A DNA stretch of 64,000 bases from CAVQBJ01 sp963819075 (GTDB lineage Bacteria; Actinomycetota; Thermoleophilia; Solirubrobacterales; Solirubrobacteraceae), in the NCBI GenBank assembly GCA_963819075.1, contig CAWFUP010000002.1, positions 744,001-808,000 of the forward strand, written 5' to 3'. The notes under the pieces are model-generated. The model searched no databases, had not been told where the DNA came from, and saw only the letters and a program-made list of their open reading frames with translations. The translations under genes and the position numbers were made by a program. Position 1 is the first letter of the stretch; each line of letters opens with the position of its first letter. Positions 8,528 through 16,886 of this stretch are shown piece after piece.

Positions 8528-8932
8528 GGGCGGGCGCCCGGCGCGCGCCCCGCGGGTCACGCCACGCGTCGGCTGGGTACGCGAACTGGTGCGCGAGCGT
8601 GCCGTGGGCCGGTCGCGGCGACCCGCCGCTGGGGGTTGCCGGAAAGAGGGCTCCGACGGCCGCGCCGAGGGTGCATTTCGGCGCGGCGGGGCGGTCGCCG
8701 GAGGCGGCCATGTACTGGTGTGCTCGTTTGGGCCCGCGGAGGGGGCGTGAGGGAGCACACGCCGGGGCGCGCCCACCGCCCCGGCGTGACGCCACGGTGA
8801 CAGCCGGTCGGCCATGTCACCGAACGGCAATGCGAGCGTGCCGACCCGGCGCGGCGACGGCGCGCCGGACGGGCGCAACCGGGCTCCGACGGCGCCCCGA
8901 GGCCGCCTCCGGCCCGGCCGTCGCTCCCGACC
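8528..8932. other. Non-coding gap between convergent sugar operons
   Basis: About 405 bases without a convincing gene. The open frames crossing it lack recognisable motifs and ribosome-binding sites. It holds a strong inverted repeat (8758-8788, listed separately). It also holds two diverged copies of a roughly 60-75 base unit: GCGAGCGTGCCG at 8593-8604 followed by GGGCTCCGACGGC at 8648-8660, and the same two words at 8832-8843 and 8881-8893. Confidence 0.6.
8758..8788. terminator. Strong stem-loop between convergent genes (bidirectional terminator candidate)
   Basis: CACGCCGGGGCG and its exact reverse complement CGCCCCGGCGTG form a perfect 12-bp stem with a 7-base loop (8770-8776). No T-tract follows, which is common for terminators in very GC-rich actinobacteria. 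It sits between two converging operons. Confidence 0.5.
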
Positions 8933-10027
8933 TCAGGCGACGTGGGCGACGGTCGCCGCGGCCGCGACGACCTCGTCGGCCTGCTCGCGCGTCAGCACCG
9001 GACTCATCGGGATCGCCAGGTGAGTGCGCGCGAGCTCGTCGGTGACCGGCAGGTCGACGCCGGCGGCATACGGGCGCATCGCCGGCTGGCGGTGCACCGG
9101 CACGCGGTAGTAGCCGCGGTGGCCGATCCCGCCGTGCGCGAACGCGCTCTCGAGCGCCTCCACCCACGGGCTGCGCACGACGTAGAGGTGCCATGCCGGC
9201 TCGGTGCCCGCAACCGGCTGCGGGAGGGCCACGAGCGAGCCGAGGCCGGCGGCCTCGTAATGCGCGCCGGCCGCTCGCCGGCCCGACGCCCACTCGTCGA
9301 GGTGCTCGAGCTCCACGCGGAGGATCGCGGCCTGCATCTCGTCGAGGCGGGAATTTTGACCGATGAGCTCGTAGGTGACCTTGTCGCGCGAGCCGTGGAA
9401 GCGCAGCATCCGCACGCGCTCGGCGAGCTCGGAATCCGACGTCGTGATCATGCCTCCGTCGCCGAACGCTCCGAGGTTCTTAGACGGGAAGAACGAGAAC
9501 GTGGCCGCGCTGCCAAGGGCTCCCGGGCGGGTGCCGTCCGCGCCACGTGAGCCGGCCGCCTGGGCGGCGTCCTCGAGCACGGGGACGCCGAGCGCCTCGA
9601 TCTCCGCCACGGGAGCAACGTTGCCGAACAGGTGCACGGCGACGACCGCCTTCGTGGCGGGCGTCAGCACCGCCTGCACCGTCTCGGCCGTGATGCACAT
9701 CGTGTCGGGGTCGACATCGCAGAACACCGGTCGGGCACCGGTGGCCGGGATCGCCTCGGCGCTCGCGTAGAACGTGAACGACGGCACGACGACCTCGTCG
9801 CCCGGCCCGACGCCCATCGCGCGCAGGGCGATCGTGATCGCGTCGGTGCCGTTCGCCACGCCGACTCCGTGTGCGGCGCCGCAGTAGGCGGCGAACTCGC
9901 GCTCGAAGGCGGTGACCTCCGGTCCGAGGATGAAGCGCTCGCTGTCGAGCACCCCCTCGATGGCGCCGCGCAGCCGCTGTCGCAGCGGCGCCAGCGGCGT
10001 GGAGGTGTCGAACAGGGGAACGCCCAT
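8933..10027 (-). CDS. DegT/DnrJ/EryC1 PLP-dependent sugar aminotransferase (WlbC/WbpE-like)
   Basis: 364 aa. The N-terminus has the RFILGPEVTAFEREFA and GVGVANGTDAI segments of the family. The PLP-stacking region LEDAAQAAGS lies near residue 158, and the PLP-binding Lys sits in FSFFPSKNLGAFGDGG near 182. The C-terminal half keeps the family FHGSRDKV and GQNSRLDEMQAAIL blocks. These enzymes transfer an amino group from glutamate to a keto-sugar nucleotide. WbpE acts on the 3-keto product of WbpB, which is encoded in the facing operon. The start ATG at 10027 directly precedes PLFDTSTPLAPL, the usual beginning. It is last in the minus-strand block, 3 bp after gmd. Confidence 0.88.
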   Translation of the reverse strand: MGVPLFDTSTPLAPLRQRLRGAIEGVLDSERFILGPEVTAFEREFAAYCGAAHGVGVANGTDAITIALRAMGVGPGDEVVVPSFTFYASAEAIPATGARPVFCDVDPDTMCITAETVQAVLTPATKAVVAVHLFGNVAPVAEIEALGVPVLEDAAQAAGSRGADGTRPGALGSAATFSFFPSKNLGAFGDGGMITTSDSELAERVRMLRFHGSRDKVTYELIGQNSRLDEMQAAILRVELEHLDEWASGRRAAGAHYEAAGLGSLVALPQPVAGTEPAWHLYVVRSPWVEALESAFAHGGIGHRGYYRVPVHRQPAMRPYAAGVDLPVTDELARTHLAIPMSPVLTREQADEVVAAAATVAHVA

Positions 10028-10030
10028 CGC

Positions 10031-11026
10031 TCAGCTCGATAGCACCTGCAGGTCGTTGTCGACCATCAGGCGGATCATCTGCTCGAAGGTCGTCTTCGGT
10101 TCCCAGCCGAGGTCGCGCTTGGCCTTGCTCGGGTCGCCGATGAGATGGTCGACCTCGGCCGGTCGCTTGAGCGTGGCGTCGATGACGACGTGGTCGTCGA
10201 TCTGCAGCCCGGCCTGGTCGAAGGCGATCTCCAGGCACGTCTGCACGGAGTGCGCGACGCCGGTGGCGATGACGTAGTCCTCGGGCTCGTCGCGCTGCAG
10301 CATCAGCCACATCGCCTCGACGTAGTCCTTGGCGTACCCCCAGTCGCGCTCGGCGTCGAGGTTGCCGAGGTGCAGCTTGTCGGCCAGGCCGAGCTTGATC
10401 GCCGCCGCGTGCCACGTGATCTTGCGCGTGACGAACTCAAGCCCCCGCCGCGGGCTCTCGTGGTTGAAGAGGATCCCGCTCGTCGCGTGCAGGTCATAGG
10501 ACTCGCGGTAGTTGACCGTGATGAAGTGCCCGTAGGCCTTGGCCACTCCGTAGGGCGAGCGCGGATAGAACGGTGTCAGCTCGGTCTGGGGTACCTCTCG
10601 CACCTTGCCGAACATCTCACTGGAGGAAGCCTGATAGAAGCGCGCCTCGGGGCAGACCTCGCGCATCGCCTCGAGCATCCGCGTCACGCCGGTCCCGGTG
10701 AACTCGGCCGTCAGCGTCGGCTGGATCCACGAGACCGCGACAAACGACATCGCGGCGAGGTTGTAGATCTCCTGCGGCCGTGCGGCCCGCAGCGTGTCCA
10801 CGAGCGAGCGCTGGTCGAGCAGGTCGCCCTGATGCAGCGTGATGCGATCACGCAGGTGCTCGATGCGATCGAACTTCTCCGTCGAGGCGCGACGCACCAT
10901 GCCATGGACGTCGTAGCCCTTCTCGAGCAGGAGCTCCGCCAGGTAGGAGCCGTCCTGACCAGTGATGCCGGTGATGAGCGCCGAGGGAGCCGGGCTCAAC
11001 AGTCGCTCCAGTGTGCGGTCGTGCAC
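10031..11026 (-). CDS. gmd: GDP-mannose 4,6-dehydratase
   Basis: 331 aa, full length for the family. It has GITGQDGSYLAELLLEKGY near residues 19-37 for NADP binding. The catalytic Ser-Ser-Glu sits in ASSSEMFG, and Tyr/Lys in SPYGVAKAYGHF. Other family blocks are NHESPRRGLEFVTRKIT and RDWGYAKDYVEAMW. It converts GDP-D-mannose to GDP-4-keto-6-deoxy-D-mannose, the precursor of GDP-fucose, GDP-rhamnose and related 6-deoxyhexoses. It sits between an epimerase gene (65 bp upstream) and the DegT aminotransferase (3 bp downstream) and is likely part of one minus-strand operon. This copy keeps all catalytic residues, unlike the paralogue at 5684. Confidence 0.93.
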   Translation of the reverse strand: MHDRTLERLLSPAPSALITGITGQDGSYLAELLLEKGYDVHGMVRRASTEKFDRIEHLRDRITLHQGDLLDQRSLVDTLRAARPQEIYNLAAMSFVAVSWIQPTLTAEFTGTGVTRMLEAMREVCPEARFYQASSSEMFGKVREVPQTELTPFYPRSPYGVAKAYGHFITVNYRESYDLHATSGILFNHESPRRGLEFVTRKITWHAAAIKLGLADKLHLGNLDAERDWGYAKDYVEAMWLMLQRDEPEDYVIATGVAHSVQTCLEIAFDQAGLQIDDHVVIDATLKRPAEVDHLIGDPSKAKRDLGWEPKTTFEQMIRLMVDNDLQVLSS

Positions 11027-11091
11027 GCCATCAATCGCATGCCAATACCTCCATGATCGTGTCGGTGGGCGGGACGTGTATCGAGGACGGG

Positions 11092-12102
11092 CTAGCCCGC
11101 GACCGCCGGCTCGCTCTGATGGCCGTCAGGGGTCGTCTGCTCGCCGCTGGCCTCGAGGGCGCTCAGCCAGCGGACCGTCGAGGCAACGCCCTCCTCGACG
11201 TCGATCCGCGCCTCCCAGCCGAGCAGGTCGCGCGCCTTCTGCACCGATGGCCAGCGGCGCTGGACGTCGACGGTGAACGTCGGGAGATGCTCGAGCTCGA
11301 ACGCGTCGGGATCGCGGCCGCACGCCGTCCATACAATCCGCGCGATCTCCGCGATCGACAGCTCGCGCGAGGCCGAGATGTTGAAGTCCTCGTTGAGCGC
11401 GGCGGGCGACCCCATGGCGGTGACGATGCCGTCGGCGATGTCGTCGACGTGGGTGAGCGTCCGGGTCTGCTCGCCCGACCCGAAGATCTGCAGCGGGTGC
11501 TGGCCGCTGAGCGCCTTGTGGATGAGGTCGGGCACCGCGTGAGCGATCCCCGGCTCGTCGTCGGGCAGCTCGCCCGGCCCGTAGGCGTTGAACGGACGGC
11601 AGATCGTGTAACGCAGGCCGTGCTCCTCATGAGCGGCCCGGCAGTACACCTCGCCGGTCAGCTTGGAGAAGCCGTAGGCCGAGACCGGGGTGGGGCACCG
11701 GGGCAGGTAGTCCTCGGGGGTCGGAAACAGCTCGGCCCGCTCGAAGACCATCGAGGAGGACACGTAGGTGAAGCGCTCGACATCGTGATCGAGTGCGGCG
11801 CGAACGACCGAGTTATAGAGCGCGTTGTTGACCTCGGTGAGGGTGTGCGGCAGGCGGTGGAAGTTGGCGATACCGCCGACGATCGCCGCGAGGTGGATGA
11901 CATGGGAGCACCCGGCCGTGGCCGATCGCGCCTCGGCAAGGTCGCGCAGGTCGCCGGTGTGAACCTCGCACCCCTCACGCATCCAGTGTGGTGCCGGGCG
12001 CTGGTCGGAGACTCGCACCTCGTAGGCCGGATCGCTCAACAGCCGGCGCACGACGGCCGCCCCGATCGTGCCGGCGCCGCCGGCGACGAGCACGCGACTC
12101 AT
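11092..12102 (-). CDS. NAD-dependent epimerase/dehydratase (extended SDR)
   Basis: 336 aa. The start at ATG 12102 overlaps the stop of the upstream dehydrogenase gene as ATGA and directly precedes SRVLVAGGAGTIGAAVV, the dinucleotide-binding motif. The catalytic serines are in YVSSSMVFE near 118, and Tyr/Lys in SAYGFSKLTGEVYC near 145. The pattern HLAAIVGGIANFHRLP followed by RPFNAYGPGE recalls GDP-mannose 3,5-epimerase-like and UDP-glucose 4-epimerase-like proteins of polysaccharide loci. The reaction is probably epimerisation of a nucleotide sugar, but substrate is undetermined. It lies between the UDP-sugar 6-dehydrogenase and gmd genes on the same strand. Confidence 0.83.
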   Translation of the reverse strand: MSRVLVAGGAGTIGAAVVRRLLSDPAYEVRVSDQRPAPHWMREGCEVHTGDLRDLAEARSATAGCSHVIHLAAIVGGIANFHRLPHTLTEVNNALYNSVVRAALDHDVERFTYVSSSMVFERAELFPTPEDYLPRCPTPVSAYGFSKLTGEVYCRAAHEEHGLRYTICRPFNAYGPGELPDDEPGIAHAVPDLIHKALSGQHPLQIFGSGEQTRTLTHVDDIADGIVTAMGSPAALNEDFNISASRELSIAEIARIVWTACGRDPDAFELEHLPTFTVDVQRRWPSVQKARDLLGWEARIDVEEGVASTVRWLSALEASGEQTTPDGHQSEPAVAG

Positions 12103-13358
12103 GGGACGCGCGCGAGGGAGACGATCTCCGACGCGTAGGCGAACACCTGACCCGCGCCCCAGCAATTCCACGGATCGACCACGACGCAGTCCTCCCCCGC
12201 GCGCTGCACGATCGTCGCGAGCGCCGACACCTCGCGGAACTCGCTGTGGTTCGCGGCGACGACTACCGCCTCGGCGTCCTGCAGGGCCTCGGTGAACTCG
12301 GCGGTCGGTGTCGCGACGTGTGGATCGTGAACCACGACGTCGGCGAGCTCGCGCTCGAGCAGCCGGACGAGCTTATGCGCCAGCGAGTCGCGCTCGTCGT
12401 CGGTGTCCGCCTTGAAGGCGAGTCCGAGCACCGCGACCTTGCGACCCGAGAGCGGGCCGAGCCGCCGCTTCAGCCCCTCGACGAGGAAGAGCGGAACGGA
12501 CTCGTTCACGCGCGAGACGGCGAGCAGCATGCCCGGCGCGTTGGAGCGCTCCTCCGAGAACGCGAAGTCCTTGCGCAGGCAGGTCCCGGCCGTGAGGCCC
12601 GGCTGGGCGATGCCGCCGCGCGGATAGTCGCGGTTGATGAGGTCGATGACCTCGAATACGTTCGCGCCGTGGGTCTCGCAATCCATCATCAGCAGGTTGG
12701 GCAGCGCGAATTGCGTGTAGCGCAGGATGTTCGTCCAGATCTTCGCCAGCTCGGCCTGCGTCGGGGTCGTCTGCACGATTGGCGCGTTGAACACCTCGAA
12801 CAGGCGCGCGACCACCTCCCCCGAGGCTTCGCCGACGCCGCCGATGATGCACGGGAGCGTGTCGATCTCCTCCAGGAACCGGCCGGCGGCGATCCGTTCG
12901 GGCGCGTGCGCGACGTAGACGTCGACGCCGACGTTCAGGTTGCGGTGCTTGGCCAGATAACCGGCCACGAACTCGGTCGTGCCCGGCGCGATCGTCGAGC
13001 GCAGCACGAGCGCGTGGCCGACCTCGAGCACCGGGAGGAGGTCGTCGAGCGCGGCCCGGATGTCGCGCATATCGATCTCGATGTGGGAGAACGACGGCGT
13101 GCCGAGCGTGATGACGATGCTCCGCGCGCGGGCGGCGTCGACGACCGAGTCCGACAGCGCGAGGCGGCCGCTCGCGTGGACACGCTCGAGCAGTTCCTGG
13201 GCGCCGGTCTCCTCGAACGGCATCGTGCCGCCGCGCACGGCCTCCAGGCGGGTCGGGTCGTTGTCGATCCCGAGCACGTTCAGGCCACGGTCGGCGAAGC
13301 TCAGCGCGAGCGGCAGCCCGACTCGACCGAGACCGACGATTGAGACGTCACTCGTCAT
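12099..13358 (-). CDS. Nucleotide-sugar 6-dehydrogenase (UDP-N-acetyl-hexosamine type, WecC/WbpA-like)
   Basis: 419 aa from ATG 13358 (a second ATG at 13367 adds three residues). The N-terminal NAD domain starts DVSIVGLGRVGLPLALSF. PERIAAGRFLEEI is the form found in UDP-GlcNAc/UDP-ManNAc dehydrogenases. The catalytic Cys is in GLTAGTCLRKDFAF near residue 255. The middle dimerisation helix reads AELAKIWTNILRYTQFALPN, and the C-terminal domain starts VAVLGLAFKADTDDERDS. It makes a uronic acid by two-step oxidation of C6. Together with the 3-dehydrogenase, aminotransferase and acetyltransferase in this locus it would give a UDP-diacetamido uronic acid (inference). It is followed by the epimerase (ATGA overlap). 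Confidence 0.9.
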   Translation of the reverse strand: MTSDVSIVGLGRVGLPLALSFADRGLNVLGIDNDPTRLEAVRGGTMPFEETGAQELLERVHASGRLALSDSVVDAARARSIVITLGTPSFSHIEIDMRDIRAALDDLLPVLEVGHALVLRSTIAPGTTEFVAGYLAKHRNLNVGVDVYVAHAPERIAAGRFLEEIDTLPCIIGGVGEASGEVVARLFEVFNAPIVQTTPTQAELAKIWTNILRYTQFALPNLLMMDCETHGANVFEVIDLINRDYPRGGIAQPGLTAGTCLRKDFAFSEERSNAPGMLLAVSRVNESVPLFLVEGLKRRLGPLSGRKVAVLGLAFKADTDDERDSLAHKLVRLLERELADVVVHDPHVATPTAEFTEALQDAEAVVVAANHSEFREVSALATIVQRAGEDCVVVDPWNCWGAGQVFAYASEIVSLARVP

Positions 13359-13415
13359 GGCAGGCAAGGTTATCGTCGCGCCGTGCCGGTTCTCGGGCTC
13401 CGTGGCCGACCGCGA

Positions 13416-14261
13416 TCACCAGCGAGGACCGGCGTTACGGCCCGTTCGCCGGTGCCGGGCGTATTGGCGCGCGAAGCCGATCACGAAGCGAGGGTTGTAG
13501 CGGGCGTAGCGTCGCCACAGCCGCCGCGGCTCGCGCGCCAGCCGGTAGGTCCATTCCAGCCCGAGCCGCTGCATCCAGGGCGGCGCCTGCGGCACGAGGC
13601 CCGCGTGGAAGTCGAAAGCGGCTCCCACCCCGACGAGTAGGGGGGCGTCGAGGCGGTCGCGGATCGACGCCATCCAGTTCTCCTGCTTCGGCTGTCCGGT
13701 ACCGACCCACACGACGTCGGCTCCCGAGCGATTGATGTCATCGATCACCCACTGCTCCTCCTCCTCGGTGAGGGGGCGGAACGGCGGCGAGTAGCCGCCC
13801 ACGATCCGCACGCCCTCGAAGCGCCGGCGCAGCTCGAGCGTGAGCTGCATGAGTGCTCCCTGGTGCCGGCCGCCGTAGAGGTACATCTTCGTGCCGTTCG
13901 CCGCGGCGCGGGCGCAGTAGCTGGCCATCAGGTCCGGGCCGTACACGCGCGAGACATCGCCGTGCCCGAGCGCGCGCAGCGCCCATACGAGCGGCTGTCC
14001 GTCGGGCACCGCGAGCGTGGCGCCGAGCACCGCCGCGCGTGTCTCGGCATCTTCCTGGGCCACCATGACCAGGTGCACGGCCGCCGCCGTGACGTAGCCC
14101 CGCTGGCCGGCGGCGATCATCGCATCCATCCAGTCCATCGTTCGCTCGTAGTCCGTCAGCGCGAGCGGCACGTCGAGGATCTCCGCGCGCGGGAGGTCCG
14201 GGACCGCGGGCTCGCGCCGCTCGGCCGGCAGGCGTGTGGAGGGCGTCGTGCGTGTTGTCAT
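13416..14261 (-). CDS. WecG/TagA/CpsF-family glycosyltransferase (GT26)
   Basis: 281 aa from ATG 14261. The frame is open further upstream, but that part is low-complexity and without motifs. Conserved family blocks are ILDVPLALTDYERTMDWM, TAAAVHLVMVAQEDAE, VPDGQPLVWALRALG, MYLYGGRHQGALMQ and VWVGTGQPKQENWMA near residue 195. The C-terminal basic stretch (RLAREPRRLWRRYAR) is the membrane-association region described for TagA-type enzymes. WecG transfers ManNAcA and TagA transfers ManNAc to an undecaprenyl-linked sugar. The 6-dehydrogenase gene next to it (start 57 bp downstream, same strand) could supply an acetamido-uronic donor (inference). It diverges from the CDP-glucose dehydratase across a 201-bp gap. 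Confidence 0.88.
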   Translation of the reverse strand: MTTRTTPSTRLPAERREPAVPDLPRAEILDVPLALTDYERTMDWMDAMIAAGQRGYVTAAAVHLVMVAQEDAETRAAVLGATLAVPDGQPLVWALRALGHGDVSRVYGPDLMASYCARAAANGTKMYLYGGRHQGALMQLTLELRRRFEGVRIVGGYSPPFRPLTEEEEQWVIDDINRSGADVVWVGTGQPKQENWMASIRDRLDAPLLVGVGAAFDFHAGLVPQAPPWMQRLGLEWTYRLAREPRRLWRRYARYNPRFVIGFARQYARHRRTGRNAGPRW

Positions 14262-14462
14262 GAGCAGGTGGGGGTGGGTCCCGGAAGCCGATCGGCCGCC
14301 GTGCGGCGTGCCGGTGAGCGCGTGCTGGGCCCGCCCCTCATAACGTATGCGTACGGGCAGAGTCGCGGATTTCCCGGACGTGGTCATCGGGTCGGCCGGT
14401 CGCCCGCCGCTGCCGCAGTGAGAGAATACCCGCCTCGCGGTCACGGGATACGCTGCCGCGAG

Positions 14463-15527
14463 ATGCCGCTGGAAGCTTCCTTCTGGTCGGGGCGGCGCGT
14501 GCTCGTCACCGGACACACCGGGTTCAAGGGCTCGTGGTTGTCACTGTGGCTGCAGCGACTCGGTGCCGAGCTGAGCGGATTCGCGCCGGGCCCGCCCACT
14601 GAGCCCTCGCTGTACGAGTCCGCCGCCGTGCGGGCGGGCATGGCCGAGGACATCGGCGACATCCGCGACCCGGAAGCGGTGGTGGCCGCCGTGCGCGCGC
14701 ACCGGCCCGAGGTGGTGTTCCACCTCGCGGCCCAGCCGCTCGTGCGGCGCTCCCTGATCGCGCCGCGGCTCACCTACGAGGTGAATGTCATGGGCACGGT
14801 CAACCTGCTCGACGCCGTGCGGCTCAGCGACGGCGTCGCGGCCGTCGTCGTCGTTACCTCGGACAAGTGCTACGACAACCCCGACCGCGGGGCCGGGCAT
14901 CGAGTCTTCGACGAGACCGCGCCGATGGGGGGCAGCGACCCGTACTCGAGCTCGAAGGGCGCCGCCGAGCTCGTCACCGCGGCCTATCGATCGTCCTATT
15001 TCTCCGGCCGGGCCGGGCCGAACGTCGCATCAGCGCGCGCCGGGAACGTGATCGGGGGCGGCGAATGGGGCGAGGATCGGCTCGTGGCCGACCTCGTGCG
15101 GGCCGCCGAGCAGGACGAGCCGATCCGCCTGCGCAATCCCGATGCCGTACGCCCGTGGCAGCACGTGCTCAATCCGCTGCACGGGTACCTCCTGCTCGCG
15201 CAGGAGCTCGCGCGCGACGCCGATTTCGCTCGTGGCTGGAACTTCGGCCCGGATCTCGACGACGCGCGCCCGGTGCGTGAGCTCGCCGAGCGCCTCGGCG
15301 AGCTGTGGCCCGGCGGCCTGCGCTGGACGCCCGACGACCGCCCGCAGCCATCGGAGGCAACCTACCTGGCGCTCGACTCTACGCTGGCCCGCGAACGCCT
15401 CGGCTGGCGCCCGGGGTGGGATCTGGAGGGGGCGCTGCGGCGCATCGTCGAGTGGCATCGCGAAGACGCGCAGGGGGCCGGCGCGCGCGCCGCGACCATC
15501 GCCCAGATCGAGCAGTATCCGACATGA
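14463..15527 (+). CDS. rfbG: CDP-glucose 4,6-dehydratase
   Basis: 354 aa. The start ATG 14463 is followed by PLEASFWSGRRVLVTGHTGF; the NAD motif VLVTGHTGFKGSWLSLWL is diagnostic for RfbG. The catalytic region is VVTSDKCYDN (Thr/Asp/Lys) and the YxxxK is in DPYSSSKGAAELV. Further RfbG blocks are ARAGNVIGGGEWGEDRLV and PWQHVLNPLHGYLLLA. It converts CDP-glucose to CDP-4-keto-6-deoxyglucose, the entry point to dideoxyhexoses and related sugars. No RfbF (CDP-glucose synthase) or RfbH is visible in the window; they may lie elsewhere. Its stop overlaps the following sigma-factor gene as ATGA, an unusual partner for a sugar enzyme. Confidence 0.92.
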   Translation: MPLEASFWSGRRVLVTGHTGFKGSWLSLWLQRLGAELSGFAPGPPTEPSLYESAAVRAGMAEDIGDIRDPEAVVAAVRAHRPEVVFHLAAQPLVRRSLIAPRLTYEVNVMGTVNLLDAVRLSDGVAAVVVVTSDKCYDNPDRGAGHRVFDETAPMGGSDPYSSSKGAAELVTAAYRSSYFSGRAGPNVASARAGNVIGGGEWGEDRLVADLVRAAEQDEPIRLRNPDAVRPWQHVLNPLHGYLLLAQELARDADFARGWNFGPDLDDARPVRELAERLGELWPGGLRWTPDDRPQPSEATYLALDSTLARERLGWRPGWDLEGALRRIVEWHREDAQGAGARAATIAQIEQYPT

Positions 15528-16882
15528 CTCCGCCCGAGCTGCGCCGCTTCCGAGCCGACCGCCTGCTGCGCCGCGACTTCGGAGCCCTCGCCCCCGAGGT
15601 GCTCGCGCACGCGCGCCGCCGGCTCGTCGCGCTCGGGGTCCGCATCGACGACGCCGACCTGCAGTCGTGTTACGCCCAGGCCTGGCAGGGCCTGTATGCG
15701 ACGGTGCTCGCTGGCGAGGCCGTCGCGACGCCGACCGGATGGCTCGTCACGGTGACCGTGCGCCGCGCGATCGACGAGCAGCGCCGCAGCGGCTCGTCGC
15801 GGACGCCGTGGGGCAGCCTCGTCTCCGGCGGGCCGGACGTGGCCGCGCATCAGCCCGACCCCGGGCAGCACGTGGACGACGTCGATCGGCTGCGCGAGGT
15901 GTTCGAGGCGTTGCGCGGTCGACTCTCGCGCCGGGAGTGCGAAGCAGCGAGCCTCTGTTACCTCCAGGGCCTCTCGCGGGCCGAGGCGGCGCGCCAGATG
16001 GGCCTGTCGCGGCGGCGCATGGACAAGCTGATGGACGGAACGGGCACCGGTTCGCCGGGCGTGGCGGCGAGGGTGGGCGAGCTGCTCGCCGTCATCCGCA
16101 GCGGGCGTTGGTGCGACGAGCAGGCCTCGCTCATGCGCGGGCTCGCGTTCGGCGTGCTCGACCCGAACGGCGAGCGCTACCGGCTGGCGCTCGTGCACCA
16201 GCGCGAGTGCCCGGCCTGTCGCGCGTACGTCGTGTCGCTGCGCCGGCTGGCCGCCGTGCTGCCGCCGCTGTCGCTCCCGATCGGCGCCCTCGCGCGGGTG
16301 GGCGCCGGTGCGGCGGCGGGTGGGAACGGCGCCGCAGCCGGCGCCGCAACGGCCCCGGCGGCGGGATCGGGTCCCGCGGCGGCCGCCTCGGCCGCCGGTT
16401 CGGCCTCCGCCGCGGGCGGCGGGTGGCTGCTGGCCGGCGGGTCGATCACCGCGAAGGTCGCCGCGAGCTGCCTCATCGCCCTCGGTCTGGGCGCCGGCTG
16501 CGTCGCGCTCGGTCACGGCGGACGCGACGGCGGGGTCGCCTCGGGTCGCGCGCCGGCCCATCACCGTCGGGCGGCGGCGAACGCCGCGCCCGACTCGATC
16601 GGCGGCGGGCGCGGGATCGCCGCGCCGCCGGTGGTCGCCGCAGCGCTGGCGACGCCGCGGCGGGAGGCGGTGGCGGCCAGCGCGTTTGCCCCGGCGCGCC
16701 GGTCGGTGCCCCGGCGTCCGCGCCCCGCGCTCGTGGCCCGCCGTGAGTTTGGCGCGGAGTCGGTGGCCACGGCCCGCCCGGCACCGGCGGTCATCTCGCC
16801 CCGGCCGGCCACCCCGCAGGCGTCTGCCTCGAGCGACGCGTCCTCGGCCACTCACGCGCAGCGCGAGTTCGGCGTGCAGTAG
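15524..16882 (+). CDS. ECF-type sigma factor fused to zinc-binding anti-sigma-like motif and membrane segment
   Basis: 452 aa from ATG 15524 (ATGA overlap with rfbG). Residues 1-85 resemble sigma region 2, including LQSCYAQAWQGLYATV and GWLVTVTVRRAIDEQRR. Residues 120-165 resemble region 4, with LSRRECEAASLCYLQGLSRA and EAARQMGLSRRRMDKLM as the helix-turn-helix. Near residue 225 a HQRECPACRAYV motif (His-x3-Cys-x2-Cys) looks like the zinc-binding anti-sigma signature. A Gly/Ala-rich linker then leads to one hydrophobic segment near residue 315 (VAASCLIALGLGAGCVALG) and a Pro/Ala/Arg tail predicted outside. This suggests a sigma factor regulated in cis and possibly tethered to the membrane. 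The family assignment is moderate; zinc binding is inferred. Confidence 0.75.
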   Translation: MTPPELRRFRADRLLRRDFGALAPEVLAHARRRLVALGVRIDDADLQSCYAQAWQGLYATVLAGEAVATPTGWLVTVTVRRAIDEQRRSGSSRTPWGSLVSGGPDVAAHQPDPGQHVDDVDRLREVFEALRGRLSRRECEAASLCYLQGLSRAEAARQMGLSRRRMDKLMDGTGTGSPGVAARVGELLAVIRSGRWCDEQASLMRGLAFGVLDPNGERYRLALVHQRECPACRAYVVSLRRLAAVLPPLSLPIGALARVGAGAAAGGNGAAAGAATAPAAGSGPAAAASAAGSASAAGGGWLLAGGSITAKVAASCLIALGLGAGCVALGHGGRDGGVASGRAPAHHRRAAANAAPDSIGGGRGIAAPPVVAAALATPRREAVAASAFAPARRSVPRRPRPALVARREFGAESVATARPAPAVISPRPATPQASASSDASSATHAQREFGVQ

Positions 16883-16886
16883 GGAC

